Shown: positions 54,086-64,000 of the stretch, piece by piece
Position numbering within the stretch: the first letter of the stretch is position 1
How the letters are laid out: each line of letters begins with the position of its first letter
Assembly (NCBI RefSeq): GCF_900458895.1
Contig: NZ_LR962863.1
Coordinates: forward strand, 1,054,001 to 1,118,000
Direction of reading: 5' to 3'
Length of the DNA stretch: 64,000 nt
Source of the DNA: Staphylococcus schleiferi
Lineage (GTDB): Bacteria > Bacillota > Bacilli > Staphylococcales > Staphylococcaceae
Made by a program: the position numbers and the translations under genes
Notes under the pieces: generated by a model
The model's input: only the letters and a program-made list of their open reading frames with translations
What the model was told of the DNA's origin: nothing
The model's database searches: none

Positions 54086-54952
54086 ATGAATGTCTTTAAA
54101 ATGAGAGATTTGATTAAGTCACGATTAGAAGATTTAGAGGTTCAATATCAATTTAATCGTAAAGAAGAATCTTTGAGAATTTATCGAACTGATAATCATA
54201 AAGGCTTAACAGTTAAACTTTCCCCAATTGTTGCTAAATTCAACAAAGGGCAAGAAAATATTGTTGATGAAATTATTTATTACATTGAAGAAACCATTCA
54301 TCAAATGAAAGATGAATCCTATAAAGCATTAGATGAAATACGTGTGATGCCTGTCATACGTTCGACAAGTTTTAATGAGAAAACAGATGATGGAAAAGTG
54401 TTTATTACTGAACCGCATACTGCTGAAACACGTATTTATTTTGCTCTTGATCTAGGAAAATCGTATCGTCTCATTGATGAAACACTTATGACATCTTTAA
54501 AGTTGTCCAAACAACAAATTAAAGAAATGGCGATGTTTAACGTACGTAAACTTGATAATACGTTTACGACAGATGAAGTAAAAGGGAATATCTTTTATTT
54601 TATTAATCAAAATGATGGCTATGATGCAAGTCGCATCATGAACGCAAAGCTATTAAGTGAATTTGAAGAACGATGCCAGGGTGAAATGTTAGTCGCCGTT
54701 CCACATCAAGATGTGCTCATTATTGCAGATATACGGAACAAAACAGGTTATGACGTGATGGCACATATTACTATGGACTTTTTTGCTAAAGGATTAGTTC
54801 CGATAACCTCACTTTCGTTTGCTTATCAAGAGGGGCACTTCGAACCTATCTTCATTTTAGGTAAAAATAATAAGCCTAAAAATCAAGCACATCCTAATGT
54901 CGTACATCACTTACGCGCAACTAAAGATAATGATAATCAAAATGAGGAGTAA
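54086..54952 (+). CDS. DUF1444/UPF0354 protein (YtpQ)
   Basis: 288-aa cytoplasmic protein with the DUF1444 pattern: [53 protein letters not shown], and the conserved C-terminus [33 protein letters not shown]. Function unknown. AGGAGTG is upstream of the ATG. Overlaps or abuts ytpR. Confidence 0.92.
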   Translation: MNVFKMRDLIKSRLEDLEVQYQFNRKEESLRIYRTDNHKGLTVKLSPIVAKFNKGQENIVDEIIYYIEETIHQMKDESYKALDEIRVMPVIRSTSFNEKTDDGKVFITEPHTAETRIYFALDLGKSYRLIDETLMTSLKLSKQQIKEMAMFNVRKLDNTFTTDEVKGNIFYFINQNDGYDASRIMNAKLLSEFEERCQGEMLVAVPHQDVLIIADIRNKTGYDVMAHITMDFFAKGLVPITSLSFAYQEGHFEPIFILGKNNKPKNQAHPNVVHHLRATKDNDNQNEE

Positions 54953-54957
54953 TGAAT

Positions 54958-55557
54958 ATGAATTTATTTTATAACCCAACAGGAGTTGGAAACGTTGCAT
55001 TTTTACAAATTGATCAAGTGGAAGGACCATTTGAATATGAAAGTTATGGAGATGTCGTTGCAATAAAAAAAGAAGGTGAGATCGTCGGCTTTAACCTTTT
55101 CAATGCGACAAATCACTTGAGCCTTTCTGGAAAAGGTCATATTAAATTGACGGCATCACATATTGATGACATTCAAAAAATGATTGATGAAACAGATTTG
55201 GATTATCAACTTGAAGCGGATTTATCTCCGAAATTTGTAGTAGGTTATGTACAATCAAAAGAAAAGCACCCAGATGCTGATAAACTGAGCGTTTGTCAAA
55301 TTGATGTGGGTTCTGAAACGTTACAAATCGTCTGTGGTGCACCAAACATTGAGCAAGGTCAAAAAGTTGTTGTTGCCAAAGTTGGAGCTGTAATGCCAAG
55401 TGGTATGATTATTAAAGACGCTGAGCTAAGAGGTGTCGCTTCAAGTGGTATGGTTTGTTCAATGAAAGAACTGAACTTGCCTAATGCGCCGCAAGAGAAA
55501 GGAATCATGGTTTTAGAAGATAGTTATAAAGTAGGTCAATCATTTTTCGATGAATAA
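54958..55557 (+). CDS. tRNA-binding (OB-fold) protein YtpR
   Basis: 199-aa protein. The C-terminal EMAP/tRNA-binding OB domain (about residues 88-195) includes VESKEKHP-type [41 protein letters not shown], and [14 protein letters not shown]. The N-terminal domain is DUF4479. I use the second ATG because GAGGAG is 8 nt before it; the first ATG overlaps the ytpQ stop. Likely binds tRNA; precise role unknown. Confidence 0.9.
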   Translation: MNLFYNPTGVGNVAFLQIDQVEGPFEYESYGDVVAIKKEGEIVGFNLFNATNHLSLSGKGHIKLTASHIDDIQKMIDETDLDYQLEADLSPKFVVGYVQSKEKHPDADKLSVCQIDVGSETLQIVCGAPNIEQGQKVVVAKVGAVMPSGMIIKDAELRGVASSGMVCSMKELNLPNAPQEKGIMVLEDSYKVGQSFFDE

Positions 55558-55575
55558 AGGAAGGTTGTGAAATCA

Positions 55576-58500
55576 ATGAGCTGGTTTGATCAATTATTTG
55601 GTGAAGATGATAAAAGCTATTCATCACAACGTTCAAAACGAAGAAAAAGCGAGCAACAGAAAAGTCAAATTAAAAGTGATCTTGTACCGCAAAGTAACGA
55701 TATTTACCAAAGACCAAGAGGTAAATTCCGCTTTCCAATTCATATGTATGAGCAACATAGAGAGCCAACACAAGATCATACTGCAACAGCTAAACAACAT
55801 AAAGAAAACGTGTCACAACATACACCACACACTTTAATTACAGATCGTAAACAGCGTCGTCATCGCGGTATGCATCAGCAACCATCGCAAGCCTCTGAAC
55901 AAGTATCTAAACAAGATAACATTCAATATTCCAACAATCAGCGTTATCATAAAAATCAGCATGTCGGATCGCAATATACACGCCATGCTAAAAATCATTT
56001 TCCTGAAAAGCCAAATTATCACCAGAAGGAATTTAGAGCAAGTGAGGTACCTTCAGCGATATTTGGAACAAAACAACATAAGAAAATTGAAAATAGTGGA
56101 TTAAAGCAACCACCTGGCACGCGTCATGCTGAAGATACGCATGAAGCATCAAAGGTCAAATCAACAAGTTCAAGCAATAAAAACGAAACTCAATCAAATA
56201 GCAAAGCACAAAATTCTCAAAAAGGTACACCTTCTGGTCCAAGAAGTAACACCGTTAATATTGAAAATATTTATGCGTCTCAAATTGTTGAAGAAATTCG
56301 TCGTGAACGCGAGAAAAAAAGTGCTACAAAAGAAACGTTTTCAAGAGGAACTTAAGAAAAAACGTGAACATCAAGCGAATGATACACAAAATGAGCTGCA
56401 AAAAGCGATTGACGATATGCATTCGGCACAAGCACGTCAGTTATTAGGTGAGCAATATGATACATCTATAGAGGACGCCGATGATGACGTTCCTACAACG
56501 GCTGAAGATACGCCACAATTAAATGTTGAAGAAACTGAATCACAAGATCAGAATCATGATTATACGTATGAAGAAGTTGATTTGGCACAATTTGATGAGC
56601 CATCTTCTGCAAGTGTAGAGACAGCTGAGGACTTGTCAGTACAACAACCGCGAGAATTACAAACATCTGAGGAAACGACTGATAATACGGCATTAGAAGA
56701 CTATGAAGACAATTTTGAAAGTGAATGGCATCAAGAAAATGAGAATGATGCAATGGATAGTAATGCCACAGATATGAGTAATGCCTCTGACAATGAGGAT
56801 ATTGAAGAAAATGAAAACACTGTGGCGAGCTTTGAGGATAAGGATGTAAAAGCTAAAGATACCGTCCAGTTAGAACCTGTGCTAAAACCAGAGCTTCATC
56901 GTGATAAAACGAATGAATCCAATCATGTAGAGGTCCAAAAAACGACAGATTCTAATGATGAAGAAAGTCAATCAAATGACGATAAAGTCAATGCGACAAC
57001 TGATAAAAAGCAAACAAAACCGACTATCACGCCGATACGTAAAGGAAGCAAGCCTTTTAATGTTGTTATGACACCGTCAGATAAAAAAAGAATTATGGAT
57101 CGACAAAAGAAAATCCAACAGTTCAATCCAAGTCATAACGAAGTGAAAGATGATAGACATCAACAATCATCACAAGCGGAAGATGCAATTTCAAATGAAA
57201 ATACACAAGGTGCAGTAATTGCTGACAATCCAACGCAACAAACATCTGTTAATGAAGATTTGTCTACTACGTCAGAGCAACGAGAAGTTGAATCTTCAAT
57301 GACGACGGTACATAATCAAAATTTTGTTGAAGATACCCAATCTACAGCATCAAAACAAGAAGAAAAGGTTGTTCGACGTGGGCCTAATTTGAATTTGCCA
57401 AGTATTGCACTACTGGATGAGCCTGAAATTCAAGAACGTGATGAAGCCTGGATTTCTGAGAAAAAACAAGAGTTAAACGATGCCTTTTATTATTTCAATG
57501 TTCCAGCAGAAGTTGTCAATGTTATCGAAGGTCCAAGTGTGACACGTTTTGAATTATCTGTTGAAAGAGGGGTAAAGGTTTCAAGAATCACTGCTTTGCA
57601 AGATGATATTAAAATGGCGCTTGCAGCGAAAGATATACGTATTGAAGCCCCTATACCGGGTACAAGTTTGGTAGGTATAGAAGTCCCTAATCAACATGCG
57701 ACAAAAGTTAATTTAAGATCGATTATCGATACACAAGTATTTAAAAATGCGGAATCAAAATTAACAGTTGCAATGGGAAATCGAATCAATAACGAACCGT
57801 TACTTATGGATATAGCTAAAACACCGCATGCTTTAATAGCAGGTGCCACGGGTTCAGGTAAATCTGTCTCTATTAACAGTATTTTAATTTCATTGTTGTA
57901 TAGAAACCATCCAGAAGAATTAAAACTACTTTTAATTGACCCTAAAATGGTTGAACTTGCACCTTATAATGATTTACCACATCTCGTTGCACCAGTCATT
58001 ACAGATGTAAAAGCTGCGACGCAAAGTTTGAAGTGGGCTGTGGATGAAATGGAAAGACGTTATAAGCTTTTTGCACAAGCACATGTCCGTAACATATCAG
58101 CATTCAACAAAAAAGTGTCCTATGATCAACGCATTCCTAAAATTGTGATTGTCATAGATGAGCTTGCAGATTTAATGATGATGGCGCCTCAAGATGTAGA
58201 GCAATCTATTGCACGATTGGCACAAAAAGCACGTGCATGTGGTATTCATATGTTAGTGGCAACACAAAGACCATCAGTCAATGTCATTACGGGATTGATT
58301 AAAGCAAATATACCTACTCGAATTGCATTTATGGTATCATCGAGTGTGGATTCTAGAACCATTTTAGATAGTGGTGGCGCCGAACGCCTTCTTGGTTATG
58401 GGGACATGTTGTATCTTGGTGGTGGCATGAATAAGCCGATACGTGTTCAAGGAACTTTTGTGTCAGATGATGAAATTGATGCTGTGGTTGATTTTATTAA

Positions 58501-58774
58501 ATCACAACGAGAGCCTGAATATTTATTCCAAGAGCAAGAGTTATTACAAAAAACGGAAGCACCTGTTAAGGATGAATTATTCGATGACGTATGCGCATTT
58601 ATGGTACGAGAAAACCATATTTCAACTTCCTTAATACAACGCCATTTTCAAATCGGTTATAATCGAGCAGCACGTATCATTGATCAATTAGAACAACTGG
58701 GTTTTATCTCTGGGGCAAATGGATCAAAACCACGTGATGTATATCTTACAGAGTCTGAATTAAATGAGCTTTAG
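55576..58774 (+). pseudogene. sftA: SftA/FtsK-type DNA translocase, split by a +1 frameshift at an A7 tract
   Basis: Soluble FtsK/SpoIIIE-family DNA translocase for chromosome segregation at the septum. The 5' part (55576-56355) reads MSWFDQLFGEDD and a long charged, disordered region. The rest (from about 56321 to 58774, another frame) has the acidic linker and motor: Walker A GATGSGKSVS, Walker B VIVIDELADLMM, and the C-terminal gamma winged helix. The junction is GAG-AAAAAAA-GTG (56314-56320): with six A instead of seven, the frame continues as EKKVLQKKRF, as in S. aureus. No membrane spans, like B. subtilis SftA, which also lies before murC. About 1065 aa if intact. Either a real mutation, polymerase slippage that restores the frame, or a sequencing error. 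Confidence 0.85.
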
Positions 58775-58804
58775 TGTGGAAAAAGAGAAAGGAGCGATGA
58801 AACA

Positions 58805-60118
58805 ATGACGAAATACCATTTTGTTGGTATTAAAGGTGCTGGGATGAGCTCATTAGCGCAAATTATTTATGATTTGGGCTATGATGTTCAAGGATCAGAT
58901 ATAGACCAGTACGTTTTTACTGAAATTGCATTAAAAAATAAGGGGATTAAAATATTACCATTTACCGCGGATAATATTACTGAGGGGTTAACCATTATTC
59001 AAGGTAATGCATTTAATGATTCACATGAAGAAATCGCTCGTGCACATGAACTCGGTTTAAAAGTGATTCGTTATCACGATTTTTTAAGCGAAGTCATCAA
59101 CCAGTACATATCCGTTGCAGTGACAGGTGCGCACGGCAAAACTTCAACGACTGGTTTGTTGTCTCATGTAATGAATGGTGATAAAAAGACGTCATTTTTA
59201 ATTGGTGACGGTACAGGTATGGGGCTGCCTCAAAGTGAGTATTTCGCTTTTGAAGCTTGTGAATACCGACGTCATTTTCTAAGTTATCAACCAGACTATG
59301 CGATTATCACGAATATCGATTTTGATCATCCAGATTATTTCAAAGATGTGGATGATGTCATTAATGCTTTCCAAGGGATGGCAAACAATGTTAAAAAGGC
59401 GATTATCGCATGGGGTGATGATCCTTACGTTAAAGAAATTAATGTGAATATTCCAGTTTATTATTATGGCTTCGATCCATCAATGGATGTTTCTGCACAA
59501 AATATCGAAGTTACAGATAAAGGAACAGCATTCGATGTTTATATTAAAGGTGAGTATTATGATCATTTTGTCTCACCACAATATGGTGATCACAATATTT
59601 TAAATGCCTTGGCTGTATTAACTGTAAGTTACCTTGAAAAGTTAGATGTAGACAATATTAAAGAAGCGTTGATTACTTTCGGTGGTGTAAAACGTCGCTT
59701 TAATGAAACATTTGTACAAAATCAAGTATTAGTAGACGATTATGCCCACCATCCAAGAGAAATTAGTGCTACAATTGAGACAGCTAGAAAAAAATATCCT
59801 AATAAAGAAGTGGTTGCGATTTTTCAACCACATACTTTCTCTCGAACAAAAGCATTTTTACAAGAGTTTGCAGATGTGTTAAGTGATGCAGATCAAACTT
59901 ATTTGTGTGATATTTTTGGTTCCATTCGTGAAAATCAAGGTGAATTGTCAATTGAAGACTTATTACAACGGATTGATGGGGCACACTTGATTTCAGAAGA
60001 TAATGTTGACCAATTAGAGAAACATGACGATGCTGTACTTCTTTTTATGGGTGCAGGAGACATTCAAAAGATTCTCAAAGCATACATGGAAAAAGTTAGT
60101 GTTGAACATGGGTTTTAA
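58805..60118 (+). CDS. murC: UDP-N-acetylmuramate--L-alanine ligase
   Basis: 437-aa Mur ligase adding L-Ala to UDP-MurNAc in peptidoglycan synthesis. N-terminal [16 protein letters not shown]-binding [12 protein letters not shown] (about residue 106-117), [10 protein letters not shown], and [15 protein letters not shown] with FQPHTFSRT are complete. AAAGGAG lies 10 nt before the ATG. Adjacent to sftA, as in Bacillus. Confidence 0.97.
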   Translation: MTKYHFVGIKGAGMSSLAQIIYDLGYDVQGSDIDQYVFTEIALKNKGIKILPFTADNITEGLTIIQGNAFNDSHEEIARAHELGLKVIRYHDFLSEVINQYISVAVTGAHGKTSTTGLLSHVMNGDKKTSFLIGDGTGMGLPQSEYFAFEACEYRRHFLSYQPDYAIITNIDFDHPDYFKDVDDVINAFQGMANNVKKAIIAWGDDPYVKEINVNIPVYYYGFDPSMDVSAQNIEVTDKGTAFDVYIKGEYYDHFVSPQYGDHNILNALAVLTVSYLEKLDVDNIKEALITFGGVKRRFNETFVQNQVLVDDYAHHPREISATIETARKKYPNKEVVAIFQPHTFSRTKAFLQEFADVLSDADQTYLCDIFGSIRENQGELSIEDLLQRIDGAHLISEDNVDQLEKHDDAVLLFMGAGDIQKILKAYMEKVSVEHGF

Positions 60119-60119
60119 T

Positions 60120-60144
60120 GTTTGAGTTTCAAGAGGTTGGGTAT
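60120..60144 (+). promoter_or_regulatory. SigB-type promoter of the ytxG-like gene
   Basis: GTTTGA-N13-GGGTAT agrees with the SigB consensus at nearly all positions, 51 nt before the start codon, starting right after the murC stop. Confidence 0.7.
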
Positions 60145-60195
60145 TAAAGTAAAATAAATAGCATATTATTTAATGTCATTAGGAGGCGTTTACGA

Positions 60196-60813
60196 ATGGA
60201 ATGGATTTTACCTATTGCAGGAATCATCGCAGCAATTGCATTTTTAATCTTGTGTATTGGTATCGTAGCTGTATTGGTTTCTGTTAAAAAGAACTTGGAC
60301 CATGTGGCTAAAACACTTGATGGTGTTGAAGGTCAAATTCAAGGGATTACACGTGAATCAACTGACCTGCTACACAAAGCAAATCGTTTAACTGAAGATA
60401 TCCAAGACAAAGCAAATCGCTTAAACTCTGTGGTTGACGCAGTAAAAGGTATTGGTGATTCAGTGCAAACATTAAACGGTTCAGTGGATCGTGTAACTCA
60501 CTCAATTACACATAACATTTCACAGAACGAAGACAAAATTTCACAAGTTGTTCAATGGTCTAATGTTGCAATGGAAATTGCTGATAAATGGCAAAATAGA
60601 AAAAGCCGCCGTGGAAGTGCAGCTTATAAAACGAACAACGTAGCAGATGATGCAAATCGTGGCCAAGGTCATCAACATTCACATTCTTTATCTAACGATG
60701 AATTAGTGAATAATGAATATAAAAATAAAGACTTAAACGATTTCTCAACTGACCCAGAATCAGTAAATACAAAGTATACGACTTTAAATGACTCTGATTC
60801 TAAACACAAATAA
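60196..60813 (+). CDS. DUF948 general stress protein, YtxG-like
   Basis: 205-aa protein with one N-terminal membrane span (WILPIAGIIAAIAFLILCIGIVAVLV) and an alanine/aspartate-rich helical region typical of DUF948 (KKNLDHVAKTLDGVEGQIQG, then KANRLTEDIQDKANRLNSV), with a polar tail. AGGAGGCG is upstream. The SigB-type promoter supports a stress-regulon gene, as for B. subtilis ytxGH. Molecular function unknown. Confidence 0.85.
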   Translation: MEWILPIAGIIAAIAFLILCIGIVAVLVSVKKNLDHVAKTLDGVEGQIQGITRESTDLLHKANRLTEDIQDKANRLNSVVDAVKGIGDSVQTLNGSVDRVTHSITHNISQNEDKISQVVQWSNVAMEIADKWQNRKSRRGSAAYKTNNVADDANRGQGHQHSHSLSNDELVNNEYKNKDLNDFSTDPESVNTKYTTLNDSDSKHK

Positions 60814-60907
60814 TAAGTTCAGATTTTGAATAGGCTTTAAACAGAATGCACTTAAATGAGTTTAATACTTGATTTAAGTGCATTTATTAATAGGAGGGGA
60901 CGATTGG

Positions 60908-61789
60908 ATGGAAAAATATAATCGAGACTTATACACTAAAGGTTTAGAAAGTTATGAAGTGCCTCATTATGAAGAAGGAAACAAAGGTTTAGATTTCGTA
61001 TTCGGCTTTGTAGCAGGTGCTATTTTAGGAAGTGCGTTAGGTATTGTTTTAAAACCAGGATCAGCACAAAGAAAGAATAAAAATCGCAATCAAACTGTGA
61101 ACGTCAACGAACAATCTGTACAATTGAGAGAAGAAGCACAACGTAAAGCAGAAGCACTTAAAGCGCAAGCAAGACAAATTAGAGATGAAAAAGCAAGTGC
61201 TACACAAAAACCTGAAAATAAAGAGAACGTAACGTCTTCAGAACTAGAAGCGCAACGTCGTGCGATTCGAAGCGAAGTGGATTCAGATCGTTTAGAACAA
61301 CCTACGCGTAATCATGATCAATCAACAAAGTCTACTGACCTAAAAAATCATAAAAATGAAAGTGTAGCAACAGCGGCTGCTACGCCTGTTCAACAAGAAA
61401 ATTCTCAATCATCAACAGCTACAAAAACGCAAAACAAACAAGCTGTACAAGATGATACCGTTGCAGCACAACAACGCGCGATTCGTAATGAAGTCGATTC
61501 AGATCGTTTAGCGGGTCAAGCTGCTGATCAAAACAATGGTAAAGCACAAGTAGATGATAAAGGTCAAAAATCAGATAGCCAGGCACATGCTACAGCACAA
61601 TCATCAAATAAACCGCAACCGCATAGTGAAGCACAATTTGAAAATGGTGTGATTACGCATGATACTTCTCATAAAGAGAACAAACAAAAAGATGACTTTA
61701 AACTTTCATCTGAACATAATCAAGCTGTATCTGAAGAAGCTAAAAAAACAAATAGTAAAGTAGACAAACATACTTTCAACAATAAATAA
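60908..61789 (+). CDS. YtxH-domain membrane protein with repeated motif
   Basis: 293-aa protein. One membrane span (DFVFGFVAGAILGSALGIVL, about residues 28-47) after a short cytoplasmic N-terminus, then a long charged, low-complexity region rich in Gln, Lys, Ala. The motif RRAIRSEVDSDRLEQ recurs once as QRAIRNEVDSDRLAG, about 80 residues apart. GGAGGGG lies 9 nt before the ATG. Follows the ytxG-like gene and may share its SigB transcript. Caldesmon-like labels in old annotations reflect composition only. Confidence 0.75.
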   Translation: MEKYNRDLYTKGLESYEVPHYEEGNKGLDFVFGFVAGAILGSALGIVLKPGSAQRKNKNRNQTVNVNEQSVQLREEAQRKAEALKAQARQIRDEKASATQKPENKENVTSSELEAQRRAIRSEVDSDRLEQPTRNHDQSTKSTDLKNHKNESVATAAATPVQQENSQSSTATKTQNKQAVQDDTVAAQQRAIRNEVDSDRLAGQAADQNNGKAQVDDKGQKSDSQAHATAQSSNKPQPHSEAQFENGVITHDTSHKENKQKDDFKLSSEHNQAVSEEAKKTNSKVDKHTFNNK

Positions 61790-61835
61790 CATCAATTTAA
61801 AATAACGAAAATGAGACATTAATCTCAAAAATAAT

Positions 61836-61880
61836 AGCGCTAAGATGATTTTTAATAGAAAATCGTTTTAGCGCTTTTTT
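61836..61880 (+). terminator. terminator, related to a dispersed hairpin element
   Basis: AGCGCTAAGATGATTTT / AAAATCGTTTTAGCGCT with a T6 tail. Preceded by GAGACATTAATCTCAAAAATA, which resembles GGGACATAAATACCAAAATA before the hairpin at 41266. The two share a template. Confidence 0.8.
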
Positions 61881-62277
61881 ATGATATGACTTCACTTTAT
61901 GAGATGCAACAGCCTCAATTTGTCGTTTCCGCTAATTCTATTTTAAATTAGGCTTATTGCTCATTGTTTAAGCCATTCAATATCCTCAACTAAACTAAAA
62001 TGTGCCCACAAATCTGAATCGTTTTCTCTGATGCAAGAAAAGTTTATAATAAAACTAGAAAATGGTATAATTGATATTAAATTTTAAATTTTCTGTCAAA
62101 ATACATTGACTTACTGCGCAATATATTCTACAGTTTTAATAATTAGTAGTTTATGTTTATATATTATTGTGGAGAATGGGTTGAAATTAAGGGATATTAT
62201 TGATAATATACTCAATATCCACTTGAAGTTTTATTGCTTTAAAGCAAGTTAGAAAATGATTGGTTGAGGTGAAAGAT
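61881..62277 (+). other. intergenic region before aroG
   Basis: AT-rich, no gene seen. A candidate sigma-A promoter TTGACT-17-TACAGT is at 62106-62134, followed by a 144-nt leader with a weak GGATATT / AATATCC hairpin (62192-62220). No T-box or known riboswitch recognised. Confidence 0.45.
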
Positions 62278-63369
62278 ATGACAAGTAAATTAGAAGCATA
62301 CAGAAAGCAGATTGAAGATATCAATGGACAAATTTTAGATTTATTATCAAAACGTGGAGAGCTTGCTCAAAAAATCGGTGAGGAAAAACGTAAACAAAGC
62401 ACAGTAGTTTATGATCCGCAACGTGAAAAAGAAATGCTCAATACATTAATTGATAAAAACCAAGGTCCATTTAATGATAATGTAATTAAACAACTGTTTA
62501 AAGAAATATTTAAAGCCTCAACAGATTTACAAAAGTCAGATAATGAAAAGCACCTCTATGTTTCTCGTAAACTGAAACCTGAAGATACCATTGTTCATTT
62601 TGATAATGGTGGCATTATAGGAGAAGGTGTAAAATCATTTGTATTTGGCCCTTGTTCTGTAGAATCATATGAACAAGTTGAAGCTGTTGCTAAGAATTTA
62701 CACGCCAAAGGTGAAAAATTCATTCGTGGTGGTGCATTTAAACCACGTACATCTCCGTATGATTTCCAAGGATTAGGAGAAGAAGGCCTTAAAATATTAA
62801 AACAAATTAAAGATAAATATGATTTAAATGTTGTCAGTGAAATTGTACATCCAAACGATTTTGAAATTGCAGATCAATATTTAGATGTATTTCAAATCGG
62901 TGCACGAAATATGCAAAACTTCGAATTATTAAAAGAAGCTGGTCGTACGAAAAAACCAATTTTGTTAAAACGTGGATTATCCGCAACAATTGAAGAATTT
63001 GTTTATGCAGCTGAATACATTGCTTCAGAAGGTAACCAAAATATTATTTTATGTGAACGTGGTATTCGTACATACGAAAAAGCAACGCGTAACACTTTAG
63101 ATATTTCTGCTGTTCCAATTTTGAAGCAAGGCACACATTTACCAGTTATGGTTGACGTGACACATAGTACAGGAAGAAAAGACATTATGTTACCAACTGC
63201 TAAGGCAGCATTAGCTGTAGGTGCGGATGGTGTTATGGCTGAGGTACACCCTGAACCTTCTGTTGCGTTAAGTGATAGTGGTCAGCAAATGGATTTAAAT
63301 GAATTTGATGCATTCTACAATGTACTCAAACCGCTGTCAGATTTATATAATCAACAAAAGATTAAATAA
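62278..63369 (+). CDS. bifunctional chorismate mutase / DAHP synthase
   Basis: 363-aa enzyme of the AroA(G) type. The N-terminal chorismate mutase helix domain (residues about 1-90, [33 protein letters not shown]) acts as a regulatory or catalytic domain. The C-terminal KDPG-type DAHP synthase barrel has [46 protein letters not shown] and [10 protein letters not shown]. It makes DAHP, the first step of aromatic amino acid synthesis. GAGGTGAAAG precedes the ATG. Gene order aroA(G)-ccpA matches Bacillus and staphylococci. Confidence 0.95.
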   Translation: MTSKLEAYRKQIEDINGQILDLLSKRGELAQKIGEEKRKQSTVVYDPQREKEMLNTLIDKNQGPFNDNVIKQLFKEIFKASTDLQKSDNEKHLYVSRKLKPEDTIVHFDNGGIIGEGVKSFVFGPCSVESYEQVEAVAKNLHAKGEKFIRGGAFKPRTSPYDFQGLGEEGLKILKQIKDKYDLNVVSEIVHPNDFEIADQYLDVFQIGARNMQNFELLKEAGRTKKPILLKRGLSATIEEFVYAAEYIASEGNQNIILCERGIRTYEKATRNTLDISAVPILKQGTHLPVMVDVTHSTGRKDIMLPTAKAALAVGADGVMAEVHPEPSVALSDSGQQMDLNEFDAFYNVLKPLSDLYNQQKIK

Positions 63370-63433
63370 TTTTTGTGTAACAACCTTTATAAAAAACCAA
63401 GACAAACCAAGCTAAAATTCAATATGATTTTTC

Positions 63434-63480
63434 CTAAGCGGCGAAGCTATTTTTTGATGAATGGTTTCGTCGCTTTTGGT
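63434..63480 (+). terminator. terminator between aroG and ccpA
   Basis: AAGCGGCGAAGC / GGTTTCGTCGCTT stem with one mismatch, T-rich tail. Confidence 0.75.
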
Positions 63481-63728
63481 GCTTTATATTTAAAATAATT
63501 ATTTCCATTATATATATTGATAGAAAAGAAAATAAGATATCAATAAAACAATGAGTATATATATCATTTTGACAATAATTACGTTATAATATTATTTTTA
63601 AATATGACAAAAATTTGACAAGAAAGCGTTTTAGATTTCTAAATTTGTCAATTTATGATAAACTTTGAAAATGACATGAAAACGTATTAAAATAAACAAT
63701 AAAGCGTTTTCGAGGAGGGACTTTCAAT
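63481..63728 (+). promoter_or_regulatory. ccpA upstream region with cre-like cluster
   Basis: Three partial cre-like sequences lie in 90 bp: AGAAAGCGTTTTAG (63622-63635), TGAAAACGTATTAA and ATAAAGCGTTTTCG near 63676-63713. GAAAACG and CGTTTTC form an inverted pair. Each has two or three mismatches to the consensus. TTGACA at 63616-63621 may be a -35, but no good -10 is 17 bp away. Autoregulation by CcpA is possible. Confidence 0.4.
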
Positions 63729-64000
63729 ATGACTGTAACCATTTATGATGTTGCTCGAGAAGCACGTGTCTCGATGGCAACAGTGTCAAGAGTTGTGAAT
63801 GGGAATCAAAATGTAAAACCTGAAACAAGAGATAAAGTAAACGAGGTTATTAAACGTTTAAACTATAGACCTAATGCCGTTGCGAGAGGTTTAGCAAGTA
63901 AGCGTACGACGACAGTTGGCGTTATCATCCCTGATATTTCTAATATCTATTACTCTCAATTAGCGCGAGGTCTAGAAGATATTGCAACGATGTATAAATA
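63729..64000 (+). CDS. ccpA: catabolite control protein A, 3' partial
   Basis: LacI/GalR-family regulator. The first 90 residues are visible: the [23 protein letters not shown], hinge [20 protein letters not shown], and the start of the periplasmic-binding-like core [20 protein letters not shown]. Cut by the window end. With HPr-Ser-P it binds cre sites and represses or activates carbon metabolism. GAGGAGGGA is upstream of the ATG. Located after aroG as in other Firmicutes. Confidence 0.96.
   Translation, partial: MTVTIYDVAREARVSMATVSRVVNGNQNVKPETRDKVNEVIKRLNYRPNAVARGLASKRTTTVGVIIPDISNIYYSQLARGLEDIATMYK

Noticed and set aside
62084..62100. CodY-box-like AATTTTCTG before aroG
   Set aside because: Only 11 of 15 positions match the consensus; common by chance in AT-rich sequence.
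63569..63590. TTGACA and TATAAT upstream of ccpA as a promoter
   Set aside because: The spacer is only 10 bp, too short for a sigma-A promoter.

Overview
The window is low-GC Firmicute chromosome (A+T rich, AGGAGG-type ribosome binding sites, T-box, S-box and RFN leaders). Its gene content is that of Staphylococcus. A von Willebrand factor-binding protein/coagulase, a superantigen-like toxin, an aromatic amino acid decarboxylase of the SadA type and a YSIRK/LPXTG adhesin point to a coagulase-positive species other than S. aureus. The S. intermedius group (S. pseudintermedius, S. delphini, S. intermedius) is my best guess, but the sequence alone does not prove the species.

Layout. 1-7.2 kb is an accessory virulence cluster: vwb (5' end cut by the window edge), an SSL-family exotoxin behind a three-repeat SaeR-like site, sadA, and a 976-residue wall-anchored adhesin. 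7.2-12.1 kb returns to core genes (two small membrane proteins, menE-menC, yidD, a nudix hydrolase, an alpha/beta hydrolase). 12.1-15.5 kb holds the divergent pckA and SAM-riboswitch-controlled metK. 15.6-18.3 kb has a NERD-like membrane protein, a striking tandem array of five 127-128 bp structured repeats, and an aldo/keto reductase. 18.3-26.3 kb has the paired fluoride channels crcB1/crcB2, transaldolase, the sigS/ecfX-like pair, sagB, an orphan OpuCC-like lipoprotein and an FAD/NAD-binding protein with a polylysine tail. 26.5-30.2 kb is the FMN-riboswitch-controlled ribD-ribE-ribBA-ribH operon. 30.3-36.7 kb has proline dehydrogenase, two small membrane or secreted products, a serine-less alpha/beta hydrolase, ldh with a Rex site, rot, and mnmM with a radical SAM partner. 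36.8-41.1 kb has an MFS transporter and T-box-controlled leuS. 41.2-41.7 kb is a decayed IS1182-type element. 41.7-64 kb follows the Bacillus subtilis yt* block: a flavoprotein, murJ, a pseudouridine synthase, pepV-dat, ytmP-trmB, an ISL3-type IS remnant, ytnP, ytzB-like, an M42 peptidase, ytpPQR, sftA, murC, ytxG/ytxH-like stress genes, aroG(A) and the start of ccpA.

How the parts connect. Several global regulators are encoded here (Rot, SigS, an EcfX/ComK-like protein, CcpA), and sites that look like their targets or those of partner regulators are visible: SaeR-like repeats at the exotoxin, cre-like sites at pckA, proline dehydrogenase and ccpA, a Rex operator at ldh, and three SigB-type promoters (before rot, a YtxH-like gene and ytxG). 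Metabolic control by RNA leaders is well represented (SAM, FMN, tRNA-Leu).

Oddities worth following up are the 127-bp array, the A7-tract frameshift that splits sftA, the mutually exclusive hairpins before a small membrane gene at 31.8 kb, two likely unannotated micropeptides (26 and 45 aa), a terminator buried inside menC, and the two IS remnants. I found no CRISPR array, prophage, rRNA or tRNA gene, and no clear undescribed multi-gene system.
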